A DNA stretch of 64,000 nt from Halodesulfovibrio sp. MK-HDV (GTDB taxonomy: Bacteria; Desulfobacterota; Desulfovibrionia; Desulfovibrionales; Desulfovibrionaceae), in the NCBI RefSeq assembly GCF_009914765.1, contig NZ_WYDS01000010.1, positions 81,061-145,060 on the forward strand. The letters run 5' to 3'. Shown in pieces: positions 18,326-27,479 of this stretch. Under the pieces are notes generated by a model, which was not told the origin of the DNA, ran no database searches, and saw nothing but the letters and a program-made list of their open reading frames with translations. Position 1 is the first letter of the stretch; the number at the start of each line of letters is the position of its first letter. The position numbers were made by a program, and so were the translations under genes.

Positions 18326-18496
18326 CTGCCTCTGGCGGCGCTTGCCAGCGAGGCTTTAGTCTTTTTTGTCTTCGACGAGCCTCCGGCGGCCAGAGAACCT
18401 TTTTGAAAAAAGGTTTCTCTGGACTCTCCAAAAACTTTTACTCGCGAGTTTAGCCCGTTGTTTTTTATAGCCTCGCGGCTTACGCTCCACTACCTT
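18326..18496. repeat. Interspersed repeat family B, copy 1 (with a partial unit in front)
   Basis: 18326-18358 holds GCTGCCTCTGGCGGCGCTTG plus CCAGCGAGGC; from 18379 GCCTCCGGCGGCCAGAGAAC leads to a hairpin with CCTTTTTGAAAAAAGG between CAGAGAA and TTCTCTGG. CTCTCCAAAAACTTTTA and a CTCGCGA...CCTCGCGGCTTACG tail follow. The same unit recurs at 44966-45085. Confidence 0.8.
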
Positions 18497-18507
18497 TCGA
18501 AAAAGAT

Positions 18508-18546
18508 AAAAGGCTGCCCTAACATACTTGGGACAGCCTTTTTTAT
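18508..18546 (+). terminator. Rho-independent terminator after the 71-aa gene
   Basis: AAAAGGCTGCCC pairs with GGGACAGCCTTTTTT around a 10-base loop (18508-18546). Confidence 0.75.
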
Positions 18547-18605
18547 TATTTAAGTCGGCGACTTTGAGCCGCGTGAGTACATAATCAATGAAAGATCATC
18601 GAATA

Positions 18606-18682
18606 ATAAAAGTTTTTGGAGATTTTTAAGACCCTTGTTTCAACAAGGTTCTTAAAGCCCCGCTGGCAAGCGCCGTCGGAGA
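18606..18682. repeat. Interspersed repeat family B, copy 3 (inverted, variant)
   Basis: Reads TAAAAGTTTTTGGAGATTTT then AGACCCTTGTTTCAACAAGG, TTCTTAAAGCCCCGCTGGCA and AGCGCCGTCGGAGAC. Its reverse complement shares the TCTCCAAAAACTTTTA end and the GGCGCTTGCCAGCG start of copy 1. It faces copy 1 across a terminator and lies just 3' of rsmG. Confidence 0.75.
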
Positions 18683-18709
18683 CATAAGAAAGTGTCACAG
18701 GCTCAACGC

Positions 18710-19354
18710 CTAAGCTTTAATAAGCGACCAGAAGTATCGAGTGTCCTTACCCACTTTGTAGGAAATTTCTTTTTCGACACTCCAGCCTTCGGTCAGATCT
18801 GTTGGAACCGGCTCGAGAGCAAGGACAACAATGCGACCTTGCGGCTTGATGTTGGGACCAACCAGCTCCAGAAGTTTTTTCCACGGCATGAACGCACGGC
18901 TAAGCATAAGGTCAGCGGGTTCATGTTCTTCCATGAAATTCTCCACGCGTCCCTTGTAGACATTCGTGTTAGGAATTTGCAGTCGTTTAACTGTTTGCTC
19001 CATAAACATGGCGCGCTTTTCACGCACATCTACGAGATAGTATTCACCATCTTGCCACAGAGCGCGAAGCGGAATACCCGGGAGTCCGGCACCTGCTCCA
19101 AAATCCCATGTAACTGGTGTTGATGGAAGTGACAACGAACGCAAAAATTGGTTAAGATACAAGCTATCGATAATAAGGATAGTAAGGGCATCCTGCCATG
19201 AGTATGGTCCCACAAGGTTCATTACCTTGTTCCATTTCATGACAAGGGTAAGGTACCCTGTGAGTGCTTCGAGTTCAGTCTCTGAGGGGGTAAAACCTGC
19301 TCGTTTCAGTAGGCTGGCTACATCAGTAATAGTTAGCGAATCATTTTTCATCAC
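18710..19354 (-). CDS. rsmG: 16S rRNA m7G527 methyltransferase
   Basis: 214-aa class I SAM-dependent methyltransferase (GidB/RsmG). Seen: KWNKVMNLVGPYSWQDALTI, the SAM motif WDFGAGAGLPGIPLRAL, YYLVDVREKRAMFMEQTV and LMLSRAFMPWKKLLE. It methylates G527 of 16S rRNA; loss gives low-level streptomycin resistance in other bacteria. It stands alone here rather than with gidA/parAB. Its end is followed directly by an inverted family B repeat. Confidence 0.92.
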   Translation of the reverse strand: MMKNDSLTITDVASLLKRAGFTPSETELEALTGYLTLVMKWNKVMNLVGPYSWQDALTILIIDSLYLNQFLRSLSLPSTPVTWDFGAGAGLPGIPLRALWQDGEYYLVDVREKRAMFMEQTVKRLQIPNTNVYKGRVENFMEEHEPADLMLSRAFMPWKKLLELVGPNIKPQGRIVVLALEPVPTDLTEGWSVEKEISYKVGKDTRYFWSLIKA

Positions 19355-19537
19355 GGTATCTATCCTTACTTATATAACAACGCCTCTAAATTTTTTACAG
19401 GCGCAATTAATTACTTCCGTTAAAACGTAATCGGTTGGTACTGTACCTTGTCACCTCTTGCAAGTGAAACTGAGATAGCCTATTAGGCTGTACCAAGCGA
19501 CTTACAAAAATGAATCAAACAAAAATGTGAGCATAGC

Positions 19538-20494
19538 ATGACAATGGACACCGATATAGCTGTTCTCTTTCCGGGACAGGGTTCTCAGGAACCGAACATG
19601 GGGCGCGATGTTGCAGAAGCAAATGCAGACATCATGTCTTTGTGGAAAAAAGCTGAAAAAATCAGCGGTATTGACCTTCGCGGTATTTACTGGGACGGCG
19701 ACGAAGCTGCCATGGCAGACACCCGCAACTTACAGCCTGCACTTACTCTGGTAAACCTTGGCTTGTGGATTGAAGCTTGTGGCTCTTTAACTCCTTCCTG
19801 CATGGCTGGTCACTCTTTGGGTGAATTCAGCGCACTTGCAGCATCCGAAGCACTTTCCGTTGATGCTGTACTTGAAGCAGTATCTCTTCGCGGTCGCCTT
19901 ATGGCTGAAGCTGATCCAAACGGTAGCGGCGCTATGGCTGCTGCAATGAAAATGAAGCTCGAAGCTGTTGAGGCTGTTGTTGCTGACGTTGCAGAATCTA
20001 CAGGGGAAATGATTCGCATCGCCAACTACAACACACCAGGTCAGTTCGTTCTTTCCGGCACCAAAAACGCAATTGCAGAAGCCGGTGTTAAAATTAAAGA
20101 ACAGAAAGGTCGTGCGATTCCATTAAAAGTTTCCGGCGCATTCCACAGCCCACTCATGGCTGATGCTGCTAAAGAACTTTCCGGTTATTTCGCAAAGCTT
20201 TCTTGGAACAACCCGAAATACCCTATCTACTGTAACGTAACAGGCAAGCCTGCTACCAAGTCCACTGATCTCGAAGAGATTATGCCACAGCAGATGACAT
20301 CTTCGGTATTTTGGATTGATACCATCAACAACCAGTTCAACACCGGCATTCGTCAGTTTGTTGAAATTGGCCCTAAAGGTGTCCTTTGCAAAATGCTCGG
20401 ACAGATTTTAAAACCAGTTGCAGACTCTTCCGAATGGGAAAGCCTGAATCTGGGCAGCCTTGAAGCTGTAACGGCTTTCAAAGCAGCAAAATAG
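19538..20494 (+). CDS. fabD: Malonyl-CoA:ACP transacylase
   Basis: 318-aa acyltransferase moving malonyl groups from CoA to acyl carrier protein for fatty-acid synthesis. Motifs: VLFPGQGSQEPNMGRD, the nucleophilic Ser in MAGHSLGEFSALAA, the Arg in SLRGRLM, and the catalytic His in SGAFHSPLMADAA. EIGPKGVLCKML closes the domain. It is separate from other fab genes. ATG 19538 and 19544 are both possible; neither has a strong ribosome-binding site. Confidence 0.92.
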   Translation: MTMDTDIAVLFPGQGSQEPNMGRDVAEANADIMSLWKKAEKISGIDLRGIYWDGDEAAMADTRNLQPALTLVNLGLWIEACGSLTPSCMAGHSLGEFSALAASEALSVDAVLEAVSLRGRLMAEADPNGSGAMAAAMKMKLEAVEAVVADVAESTGEMIRIANYNTPGQFVLSGTKNAIAEAGVKIKEQKGRAIPLKVSGAFHSPLMADAAKELSGYFAKLSWNNPKYPIYCNVTGKPATKSTDLEEIMPQQMTSSVFWIDTINNQFNTGIRQFVEIGPKGVLCKMLGQILKPVADSSEWESLNLGSLEAVTAFKAAK

Positions 20495-20502
20495 ATTATG
20501 AA

Positions 20503-20534
20503 CCGGCAGCGTAACAGACTTGTTGCGCTGCCGG
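20503..20534 (+). terminator. Terminator after fabD
   Basis: CCGGCAGCG (20503-20511) pairs with CGCTGCCGG (20526-20534), extended by GTAAC/GTTG; only a short T-stretch follows. Confidence 0.65.
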
Positions 20535-20659
20535 ATTTACTCTAAAAGCACGTCTTTTCAGTCATCGAAAAGTTTGCTAAAAAGATTAGTTCCTTTCTGA
20601 TCGCTTAGTAACTTTGCACATAGTGCAAGGATAGTTGAGATTGCTGAGAAAGTTGTTTT

Positions 20660-20794
20660 TTAACAAATTGAGACAAACTTGTGCAGTGCAAGGCACAAGA
20701 AAAAGTCAGGGGCAAAGCATAGTAGACCTATGTGAGCATCTGATTTTTTTGAAGTAACGCAGCAATGTGCGGGTTTGTCAGCAGTCTAAGTTAA
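20660..20794. repeat. Long imperfect palindrome (about 135 bp) between fabD and argS
   Basis: The two halves are inverted, diverged copies centred near 20725: TTAAC/GTTAA at the ends, GACAAAC (20672-20678) with GTTTGTC (20773-20779), AAAAGTCAG with CTGATTTTTTT, and CATAG/CTATG at the tip (20718-20732). Its shape resembles repeat elements scattered between genes in other bacteria. It fills most of the 363-bp gap before argS. Confidence 0.7.
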
Positions 20795-20959
20795 CTATTC
20801 AGAATATGACCGCACAATGGTCAATGGAACTTTGTATCGGGGTAACACTCCGTCCCTTTGGACATCGTCCAAAGTCAATATGCTAGCCCCGCTAAAGCAC
20901 CTGTTACCATACGCTTTAGCTTACCTGATATACTAAACTTTATACGTGAATGGAAAGAC

Positions 20960-22606
20960 ATGCGCGCTAAGAATCATTTATACACAGCCCTGCACGCAAT
21001 TGTGGCTGACCTTGATCTTGAATGGCCAACCAGAACAACCATCGAACCTCCAAAAGATAAAAAGTTCGGTGACATGGCGGCAAACATTGCCATGGTTCTG
21101 GCTAAACCTGCAAAACGTAACCCGCGCGAACTTGCTGCCCTCATCGCTGAAAAACTCATTGAAGATCCAATGATTGACAACGTTGAGATTGCAGGCCCGG
21201 GCTTCTTGAACATTAAGTTCTCCGTTGAATTCTGGAGAAACACCATTGCAATTATCGAAGATCGCGGCGAAAGCTTCGGTGCTATCGATCAGGGCAAAGG
21301 CAAAAAAGTTCAGGTTGAATACGTTTCTGCTAACCCGACCGGCCCACTGCACATTGGTCATGGTCGCGGCGCTGCCGTTGGCGACAGCCTTGCTCGTCTT
21401 CTGCGCTTTGCCGGATACGACGTACACACCGAGTACTACATCAACGACGCAGGTCGTCAGATGCGTATTCTTGGTCAGTCTGTTCTCTTCCGTGCACGTC
21501 AGCTTGAAGGTGAAAACCTTCCTGACCCTGAAGATTTTTACCGTGGCGAATACATTAAAGACATCGCAGCAGAAGTTCTGGAATTACATCCTGGCCTTCT
21601 CAAAAAAGACGATGCTCTTGATATCTGCCGCGAATACGCTCTTAACCAGATCCTCGACGGCATCAAGAAAGACCTTGGTGAATTCCGTGTAGAGCATCAG
21701 AACTGGTTCTCTGAGCGTTCCCTCGTTACCGCAGGCGCTGTTGAAAAAACATTCAACCGTCTTAAAGAAGCTGGCCTTGCTTTCGAGCAGGACGGTGCTC
21801 TCTGGTTCCGTACCACTGAGTTTGGTGACGACAAAGACCGCGTACTTCGCAAGTCCGACGGTTCCCTTACTTACTTTGCTTCCGACATCGCTTACCACGA
21901 CAACAAATATGACCGTGGTTTTGAGCTTAACGTAGACATCTGGGGTGCAGACCACCACGGCTATGTTCCACGTATGCGCGCTGCGGTAGAAGCATTAGGT
22001 AAGCCAAAAGAGAGCTTTGACGTAATCCTTATTCAGCTTGTTAACTTGCTCCGCAACGGTGAACAGGTCGCTATGTCCACCCGTGCCGGTCAGTTCGACA
22101 CACTTGAAGAAGTTGTTAAAGACGTTGGTTGTGATGCGGCTCGCTTCATGTTCCTTTCACGCAAAAGTGATAGTCATCTCGACTTTGACCTTGAGCTTGT
22201 GAAACAGAAATCCATGGAGAACCCTGTGTACTATGTTCAGTATGCAAATGCCCGTATCTGTTCTGTTCTGCGAAAAGCTGCTGAACGCGGCATTGCAATC
22301 CCTGAAAAAGCAACCTCTGATATTCTTTCTGCAATAAAAGAAGACAGTGAACTTGACTTGATCAAACTTCTCGATCAATTTGAAGATGTTGTTGATTCAG
22401 CAGCACGTCAGCTTGCTCCGCACCAGATTAGTTTCTACGTGCAGGAACTCGCAAGTGCATTGCACAGCTTCTACGCTAACAACCCAATCCTTAATGCTAA
22501 GGATGAAAACACCATTGCAGCACGCCTTTGCCTGCTCAAGAGTGTTTCCAAGGTTATCCGTAACGGACTTAACCTGGTGGGTGTCGAAGCACCTGAATCT
22601 ATGTAA
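20960..22606 (+). CDS. argS: Arginyl-tRNA synthetase
   Basis: 548-aa class I aminoacyl-tRNA synthetase. The N-terminal Arg-tRNA domain comes first, then the HIGH motif as HIGH in [20 protein letters not shown], the [12 protein letters not shown] segment, [12 protein letters not shown], and the KMSKS-equivalent VAMSTRAGQ. The C-terminal DALR anticodon-binding domain follows ([16 protein letters not shown]). The ATG at 20960 follows GGAAAG and gives the usual start ([15 protein letters not shown]); the open frame extends 34 codons upstream from a TTG but those residues look unlike ArgS. It is 23 bp ahead of the SPOR gene. Confidence 0.95.
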   Translation: MRAKNHLYTALHAIVADLDLEWPTRTTIEPPKDKKFGDMAANIAMVLAKPAKRNPRELAALIAEKLIEDPMIDNVEIAGPGFLNIKFSVEFWRNTIAIIEDRGESFGAIDQGKGKKVQVEYVSANPTGPLHIGHGRGAAVGDSLARLLRFAGYDVHTEYYINDAGRQMRILGQSVLFRARQLEGENLPDPEDFYRGEYIKDIAAEVLELHPGLLKKDDALDICREYALNQILDGIKKDLGEFRVEHQNWFSERSLVTAGAVEKTFNRLKEAGLAFEQDGALWFRTTEFGDDKDRVLRKSDGSLTYFASDIAYHDNKYDRGFELNVDIWGADHHGYVPRMRAAVEALGKPKESFDVILIQLVNLLRNGEQVAMSTRAGQFDTLEEVVKDVGCDAARFMFLSRKSDSHLDFDLELVKQKSMENPVYYVQYANARICSVLRKAAERGIAIPEKATSDILSAIKEDSELDLIKLLDQFEDVVDSAARQLAPHQISFYVQELASALHSFYANNPILNAKDENTIAARLCLLKSVSKVIRNGLNLVGVEAPESM

Positions 22607-22629
22607 TTTAACACTAGGATGTTGCCTGC

Positions 22630-23439
22630 ATGGGCTTCGCACCGACTACATCAAAAGATAAAGACACAGGGAAAAAGATTTTCACTTTTTCCCTGCGTCT
22701 TCCTGAACTCACTGGCCTGTCTGTTATCATTCTTGTCGGATTTATCTGGGTCTTTATCTTTGGCCTGCTTGTAGGTCGAGGATACCAGCCGGAAGAAGCA
22801 CTTCCTGAACTGAAGCATCTTATGCCTTCACAACAGCAAGTTGCAGAAGTTAATCCTATGCCTGTTGAACAGAACATAGGTGCAAACTCTTCTTCGCAAT
22901 CCAATAAGACATCCAACAAACCCAATCTTAACCGTACACAGGGTAAAACAGTTACAGAGCAGCAGAAAGCCAGCGTAATTGAACCTGAACAGTTAAACTT
23001 TTTTGAGCAGTTAAAGGCCAAAGAAACGTCCAACAGCCCTGCCACTGCAAGCAAGCCTAAAAAAGCACACGTTGTAGCAAAGCGCCCCGCGCCTGCATCT
23101 TCTGTTACCCAAAAGGTTGTACAAAAGCCTAAAGTGGTTGCAGCATCCACCTCATCTGTACAAAAAAAACAAGCCGTACTTGAAAAAAATGCAGCTATGT
23201 TTGAGTACATTTATCAGGTTGCAGCTTCTACCAACAAACAGGCAGCTTCTAAGCTACGCACCACCATGTCTGCTAAAGGTTTTACCACCTCATTAGCAAC
23301 TGCCGTGATTAACACGAAAAAATGGTATCGCGTAAACGTACACTTTGTAGGTTCTCCTGCTGACCTTTCAAGCTTCAAAAGTCGCCTTGCAGTCGCAGGT
23401 TACAGCAAGCCTCTGTTAAGAAAGAAAAAGCAACGTTAA
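22630..23439 (+). CDS. SPOR-domain membrane protein
   Basis: 269 aa: short cytoplasmic N-terminus, one membrane segment (about 34-55, LSVIILVGFIWVFIFGLLVG), a long Gln/Ser/Lys-rich periplasmic linker (about 65-190) and a C-terminal SPOR domain (about 195-265, YIYQVAASTNKQAASKL ... YRVNVHFVG). SPOR domains bind denuded septal peptidoglycan, so a role in cell division or wall remodelling is likely. Topology resembles FtsN but identity is not established. Its place between argS and mla genes suggests co-transcription. Confidence 0.87.
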   Translation: MGFAPTTSKDKDTGKKIFTFSLRLPELTGLSVIILVGFIWVFIFGLLVGRGYQPEEALPELKHLMPSQQQVAEVNPMPVEQNIGANSSSQSNKTSNKPNLNRTQGKTVTEQQKASVIEPEQLNFFEQLKAKETSNSPATASKPKKAHVVAKRPAPASSVTQKVVQKPKVVAASTSSVQKKQAVLEKNAAMFEYIYQVAASTNKQAASKLRTTMSAKGFTTSLATAVINTKKWYRVNVHFVGSPADLSSFKSRLAVAGYSKPLLRKKKQR

Positions 23440-23539
23440 CACAGTACTATAGCATGATGTGCAGGCTTCGCTTGACGGACTGATAGTAACTTCACTATCA
23501 TCATCCGATTCAAATTTTGACTACAAGGAGCCTGCACTC

Positions 23540-24346
23540 GTGCAACAACATACAGGCTTCCAGACTAACCCGATAGCAGCGCTTGGTCGTTCAACTATCG
23601 ATTTCATATCTAGTCTGGGGGAAATTTTTCTTTTTTTCCTAGAAGGTGTTCGCCTCATCTTCTCCTCACCGAAGCAGCTGACGAAGATTGTTCGTCAGAC
23701 ATATTTTATCGGGTCAAAATCTCTTTTTGTCATTTCTCTTATCGGAATCTTTACCGGTATGGTGTTAGGACTTCAGGGATATTATACACTCGTCAAGTTT
23801 GGCTCTGAGGGTTTACTCGGAGCAGCCGTATCTCTCACACTTATCCGTGAACTTGGACCTGTTCTCACTGCAATTATGATTACCGGACGTGCCGGATCAT
23901 CAATGGCAGCAGAAATCGGGGTTATGCGCATATCCGACCAGATAGACGCACTGGATGTTATGGACATCAACCCGATGGCGTATCTTGTTTCACCACGGAT
24001 AGCAGCTAGCATTATATGCTTCCCGCTGCTAACGGCACTCTTCGACGTAATTGGAATTTTAGGTGGTTATTTGACTGGCGTCACAATGCTTGGCATTAAC
24101 TCTGGTGTATACTTCTACAGAATTGACACCAGTGTTGTTATGTCCGATATCAACGAAGGCTTTTTGAAATCGCTAGTCTTCGGGATCATTGTCGCTACAA
24201 TCAGCTGCTACCAAGGGTATAACACCCATAAACGAAAAGACAGCGTCGGCCCTGAGAGTGTTTCCAACTCTACAACCGCTGCTGTTGTACTCTCCTGTGT
24301 ATTAATTTTGGTAAGTGACTACGTAATCACTTCCTTCTTATTATAA
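23540..24346 (+). CDS. mlaE: Phospholipid ABC transporter permease MlaE
   Basis: 268-aa integral inner-membrane permease of the MlaE family, with five or six hydrophobic segments. Family motifs: VISLIGIFTGMVLGLQGYYTL, LIRELGPVLTAIMITGRAGS, AAEIGVMRISDQIDALDVMD, and LVFGIIVATISCYQGYNT near the end. Start is taken as GTG 23540, with AAGGAG nine bases upstream; an in-frame GTG at 23459 would add 27 residues. First gene of an mlaEFDCA operon; 18 bp separate it from mlaF. Confidence 0.93.
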   Translation: MQQHTGFQTNPIAALGRSTIDFISSLGEIFLFFLEGVRLIFSSPKQLTKIVRQTYFIGSKSLFVISLIGIFTGMVLGLQGYYTLVKFGSEGLLGAAVSLTLIRELGPVLTAIMITGRAGSSMAAEIGVMRISDQIDALDVMDINPMAYLVSPRIAASIICFPLLTALFDVIGILGGYLTGVTMLGINSGVYFYRIDTSVVMSDINEGFLKSLVFGIIVATISCYQGYNTHKRKDSVGPESVSNSTTAAVVLSCVLILVSDYVITSFLL

Positions 24347-24364
24347 CGCAGGTCGGATATTGTT

Positions 24365-25183
24365 ATGTCAACGACTACTTGGGACATTGAAATTCAAGAT
24401 CTTTGGGGTGGGTATAATGATACCAAAATCCTCAAGGGTATTAATGGTGCGCTACCGGCAGGAAAAATATCCATCATTCTTGGTGGGTCCGGCTGTGGCA
24501 AATCCACCCTGCTTCGACATATTCTCGGACTGAACCGCCCTATGGACGGTAGCATCCACATTGGTGGACATGACTTTTTTTCTTTAGATAAAAAACAGTT
24601 CAGAAAAATTCGTCGTCGTATGGGAGTACTTTTTCAGGATGGCGCACTGCTAGGCTCCCTTACACTCGGTCAGAATGTTGGGCTGCCACTGGCAGAGCAT
24701 ACAAAACTTTCGCAAAAAACTATTCGTACTATCGTGCTGCACAAGCTCGGTTTAGTTGGACTTGCGGATTTTATAGACTACTACCCGAACGAACTTTCTG
24801 GCGGAATGCGCAAACGTGCTGGACTTGCACGGGCAATTGTTATGGACCCTCAAATTTTGCTGTGCGACGAGCCGACATCCGGTCTTGATCCGATTAACGC
24901 AGCAGAAATGGATCAACTATTACTGAGCATGAAAGAACATTTTCCTTCCATGTCGATTGTAGTAGTTAGCCACGATTTGGAAAGTCTATACAAAATTGCT
25001 GACAACGTTCTTGTTATAAATGAGGGACAAGCTGCCTTCTGTGGTAATCTTAATGAATTACAAAACAGTGAAGACCCTTATTTGAAACAACTCCTCGGAA
25101 GAAAGCCAAACAGCATAAGCCAGCCAACAATCAGCCTTGGCGCTGACATTCAGGCAGAGCTATCTAAATGGCTAGAAAAGTAG
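24365..25183 (+). CDS. mlaF: Phospholipid ABC transporter ATP-binding protein MlaF
   Basis: 272-aa ABC ATPase. Walker A GGSGCGKSTLLRHI, Q-loop LFQDGALLGSL, signature LSGGMRKRAGLARAI, Walker B ILLCDEPTSGLDP and H-loop VVVSHD are all intact. The MlaF-type signature GGMRKRAGLAR differs from the usual GGQQQR. It powers MlaE-MlaD phospholipid transfer between the inner membrane and periplasmic MlaC. No mlaB (STAS) gene lies in this operon. Confidence 0.94.
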   Translation: MSTTTWDIEIQDLWGGYNDTKILKGINGALPAGKISIILGGSGCGKSTLLRHILGLNRPMDGSIHIGGHDFFSLDKKQFRKIRRRMGVLFQDGALLGSLTLGQNVGLPLAEHTKLSQKTIRTIVLHKLGLVGLADFIDYYPNELSGGMRKRAGLARAIVMDPQILLCDEPTSGLDPINAAEMDQLLLSMKEHFPSMSIVVVSHDLESLYKIADNVLVINEGQAAFCGNLNELQNSEDPYLKQLLGRKPNSISQPTISLGADIQAELSKWLEK

Positions 25184-25220
25184 TAGAATATTACAAAAAT
25201 AAAGTATAAGAGCAGTCTTC

Positions 25221-25667
25221 ATGAAATCATACTCAAAAGAAACCGCTGTAGGCATTTTTGTTTTAATCTGTCTACTTTGCGTAGGATATTTGACCATCAA
25301 GCTGGGAAAAATGCAGCTTGGTTCTTCAAATACATATACGGTAGTTGCCAAATTTGAATCAGCAGCAGGATTACGCGCCGGTGCCGGGGTGGAAATAGCT
25401 GGTGTACCTGTAGGTAAAGTTTCTGCTGTGTCACTAGACCAGGAAGAGTACCTTGCAGAAGTGTATCTTGCGATTCAAAACGACATACAACTTGGCGACG
25501 ATATTATCGCCTCAATCAAGACAAGCGGGCTTATTGGTGACAAATACATCAAGCTTACGCCTGGCGGGTCTACTGAAATGTTAGAAGACGGCAGTGAAAT
25601 CACTGATACTGAATCAGCTGTCGATATCGAAGAACTCATCAGTAAGTACGTTTTTGGCGGAGTATAA
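25221..25667 (+). CDS. mlaD: Outer-membrane lipid asymmetry protein MlaD
   Basis: 148 aa: one N-terminal membrane anchor (about 8-26, AVGIFVLICLLCVGYLTIKL) followed by an MCE domain (about 36-115; KFESAAGLRAGAGVEIAGVP, VGKVSAV, SIKTSGLIGDKYIKLTPGG). It forms the hexameric lipid-binding ring on the periplasmic side of MlaFE. Length and order match standard MlaD. Confidence 0.93.
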   Translation: MKSYSKETAVGIFVLICLLCVGYLTIKLGKMQLGSSNTYTVVAKFESAAGLRAGAGVEIAGVPVGKVSAVSLDQEEYLAEVYLAIQNDIQLGDDIIASIKTSGLIGDKYIKLTPGGSTEMLEDGSEITDTESAVDIEELISKYVFGGV

Positions 25668-25789
25668 TTTCATAGATTTTTCGTATGTACTTTTACGCCA
25701 CAGTTATTATACTTGCGAAATATCTATTTAATTTTCACACTACTATCGCCCAAAACGTTTTTTTACTTATATCACATATGGGGGGTTTT

Positions 25790-26443
25790 ATGCCTAAAAC
25801 CTACAAAAAGCTTTTATCGTCTATAATCTGCACTTGCATAATGACCCTGTTTATCGCTGGCACAGCTTTCGCTGATGCTAAACATGATGCAGAAGAAACA
25901 TTACGCCAAGCAGTTAATGAAATTTCGCATAAACTTAACAATGCGAACCTGCACAACATTACTGAAGACAGTGCTATTGTCTCTGAACTTGAAGGGATGA
26001 TACTCAATATTTTCAGCATGAATCAATTTTCCATGCGCACTGTCGGCAGAAAATGGACAAAATTCACACCGACACAGAAGACACAATTTAAAGATGCTTT
26101 TATTCAGCTCCTCAAAGCGACGTATTTCAAGCACGTAAGCGAATACGAAGGACAGAACCTCGACATTCTTGGCGCACGCACAAACAAAGCAGGCACCAAA
26201 GTCGAAGTACGCACCACTGTAAAATTCAAGAACGAATCCGTTCCCGTCAACTATCGTATGTTAGTCGAAAATGGAAAATGGATGGTCTACGATGTTCTTG
26301 TAGAAGGCGTAAGCCTTGTCAAAAACTATCGTACTCAGTTCAAAGAACTCTTACGTAAAGGCACACCTGACGAGCTCATTACAAAGCTCAAGGATAAAGC
26401 CGAGCGAGTACGTCAGCAGCAAGCAGCAGCCGACAAAAAGTAA
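25790..26443 (+). CDS. mlaC: Periplasmic phospholipid-binding protein MlaC
   Basis: 217 aa with a Sec signal peptide (SSIICTCIMTLFIAGTAFA, cleavage after AFA). Family features: FSMRTVGRKWTKFTPTQKTQ, FIQLLKATYFKHVSEYEGQ, VNYRMLVENGKWMVYDVLVE and GVSLVKNYRTQFKELL. It shuttles phospholipids through the periplasm between MlaA and MlaD. ATG 25790 follows a GGGGGG run; the longer frame from 25685 breaks the signal peptide pattern. A Lys/Gln-rich tail ends the protein. Confidence 0.92.
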   Translation: MPKTYKKLLSSIICTCIMTLFIAGTAFADAKHDAEETLRQAVNEISHKLNNANLHNITEDSAIVSELEGMILNIFSMNQFSMRTVGRKWTKFTPTQKTQFKDAFIQLLKATYFKHVSEYEGQNLDILGARTNKAGTKVEVRTTVKFKNESVPVNYRMLVENGKWMVYDVLVEGVSLVKNYRTQFKELLRKGTPDELITKLKDKAERVRQQQAAADKK

Positions 26444-26454
26444 TTGAGGTAACA

Positions 26455-27312
26455 ATGCGACACTATTTTTGGCTCATTCTTGCTCTCCTCATTCTCAATG
26501 CACAGCCAGCATATGCAGATGGTGCTATACCTTTAGCAATGTCTAAAGACACTTCTGCAGCCGCACCAGCTACTCCACTGCTCTATTCGTCTTCAACCTT
26601 AGTTGCTGATAATGAAGATCCTTTTACTGATGAGCCAGATTTCTTTGATGAGTCAGCAGACTACTTCGACGATTCTGAGTACGAATTAGAAAATACTGCC
26701 GCGACAGCAAATGACCCTCTCGAGGGTTGGAATCGGATGTGGTTTAATATCAATGACTGGTTATACATTGATGTTGGTAAACCTGCCCATGCTGCATACC
26801 GTGTTGTTGTTCCTGAATTTGCCCGTGAAGGTTTTAACAACGCTGTTGTTAACTGGTTCGGTATGCCTCGCAGATTTCTCAACGCTATTTTGCAAGCTAA
26901 ATTTGCTCTGGCCGGTATCGAATTTTCACGTTTTGTAGTGAACACAGCATTTGGTTTTGGTGGCCTGATTGATATTGCAAAAGATTTAAAACCAGTGATC
27001 CCGCATACTGGTGAAAAAGAAGATTTGGGACAAACATTTGGCACTTGGGGTATCCCGGCTGGGCCATATCTTGTTCTGCCGTTCTTCGGAGCATCCAACT
27101 TCCGAGACACCGCAGGGTTGATTGGTGAAGGATTTCTTCCACCTTCATTAAATCCAGTTTACTTGAACTATGCCTTGTTCGCAGCAGCACAGTTTAACAT
27201 GCTGGATAAGCGCATTTCTGTGTACGAAAACATTGTAGGCACAGCTATTGAGCCTTACATTGCCTTGCGAACTGCATATGGTCAGCTTCGACAGGCGCAG
27301 ATAGAGAACTAG
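26455..27312 (+). CDS. mlaA: MlaA (VacJ)-family outer-membrane protein lacking a lipobox
   Basis: 285 aa. The MlaA domain spans about 88-275: DPLEGWNRMWFNINDWLY, FGFGGLIDIAK, EDLGQTFGTWGIPAGPYLVL and PFFGASNFRDT. It should remove phospholipids from the outer leaflet and pass them to MlaC. Unlike E. coli MlaA it has no lipoprotein Cys: the N-terminus looks like a signal peptidase I substrate (cleavage after AYA), followed by an acidic, low-complexity linker (about 50-85). It follows mlaC by 11 bp and ends the operon before a strong terminator. Confidence 0.92.
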   Translation: MRHYFWLILALLILNAQPAYADGAIPLAMSKDTSAAAPATPLLYSSSTLVADNEDPFTDEPDFFDESADYFDDSEYELENTAATANDPLEGWNRMWFNINDWLYIDVGKPAHAAYRVVVPEFAREGFNNAVVNWFGMPRRFLNAILQAKFALAGIEFSRFVVNTAFGFGGLIDIAKDLKPVIPHTGEKEDLGQTFGTWGIPAGPYLVLPFFGASNFRDTAGLIGEGFLPPSLNPVYLNYALFAAAQFNMLDKRISVYENIVGTAIEPYIALRTAYGQLRQAQIEN

Positions 27313-27325
27313 AATAAATACACAC

Positions 27326-27366
27326 AAAAAGGCTCTGCTTGAAATTTCAAGCAGAGCCTTTTTTTA
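27326..27366 (+). terminator. Terminator of the mla operon
   Basis: AAGGCTCTGCTTGAAATTTC plus AAGCAGAGCCTT is a perfect hairpin followed by T7. Confidence 0.92.
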
Positions 27367-27479
27367 TAGATTACTAACCAAATAGTTATTGCCGTGATGC
27401 AATATTCTACCCTGAAAGTTACATAAGTTTACAAAGGTCAATCTGGTAAACAAAGCAACCGAGTTATCGACATTCAGCG

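Noticed and set aside
18326..18682. Insertion sequence or MITE with target duplication
   Set aside because: No transposase frame and no clear flanking direct repeats; treated as interspersed repeats instead.
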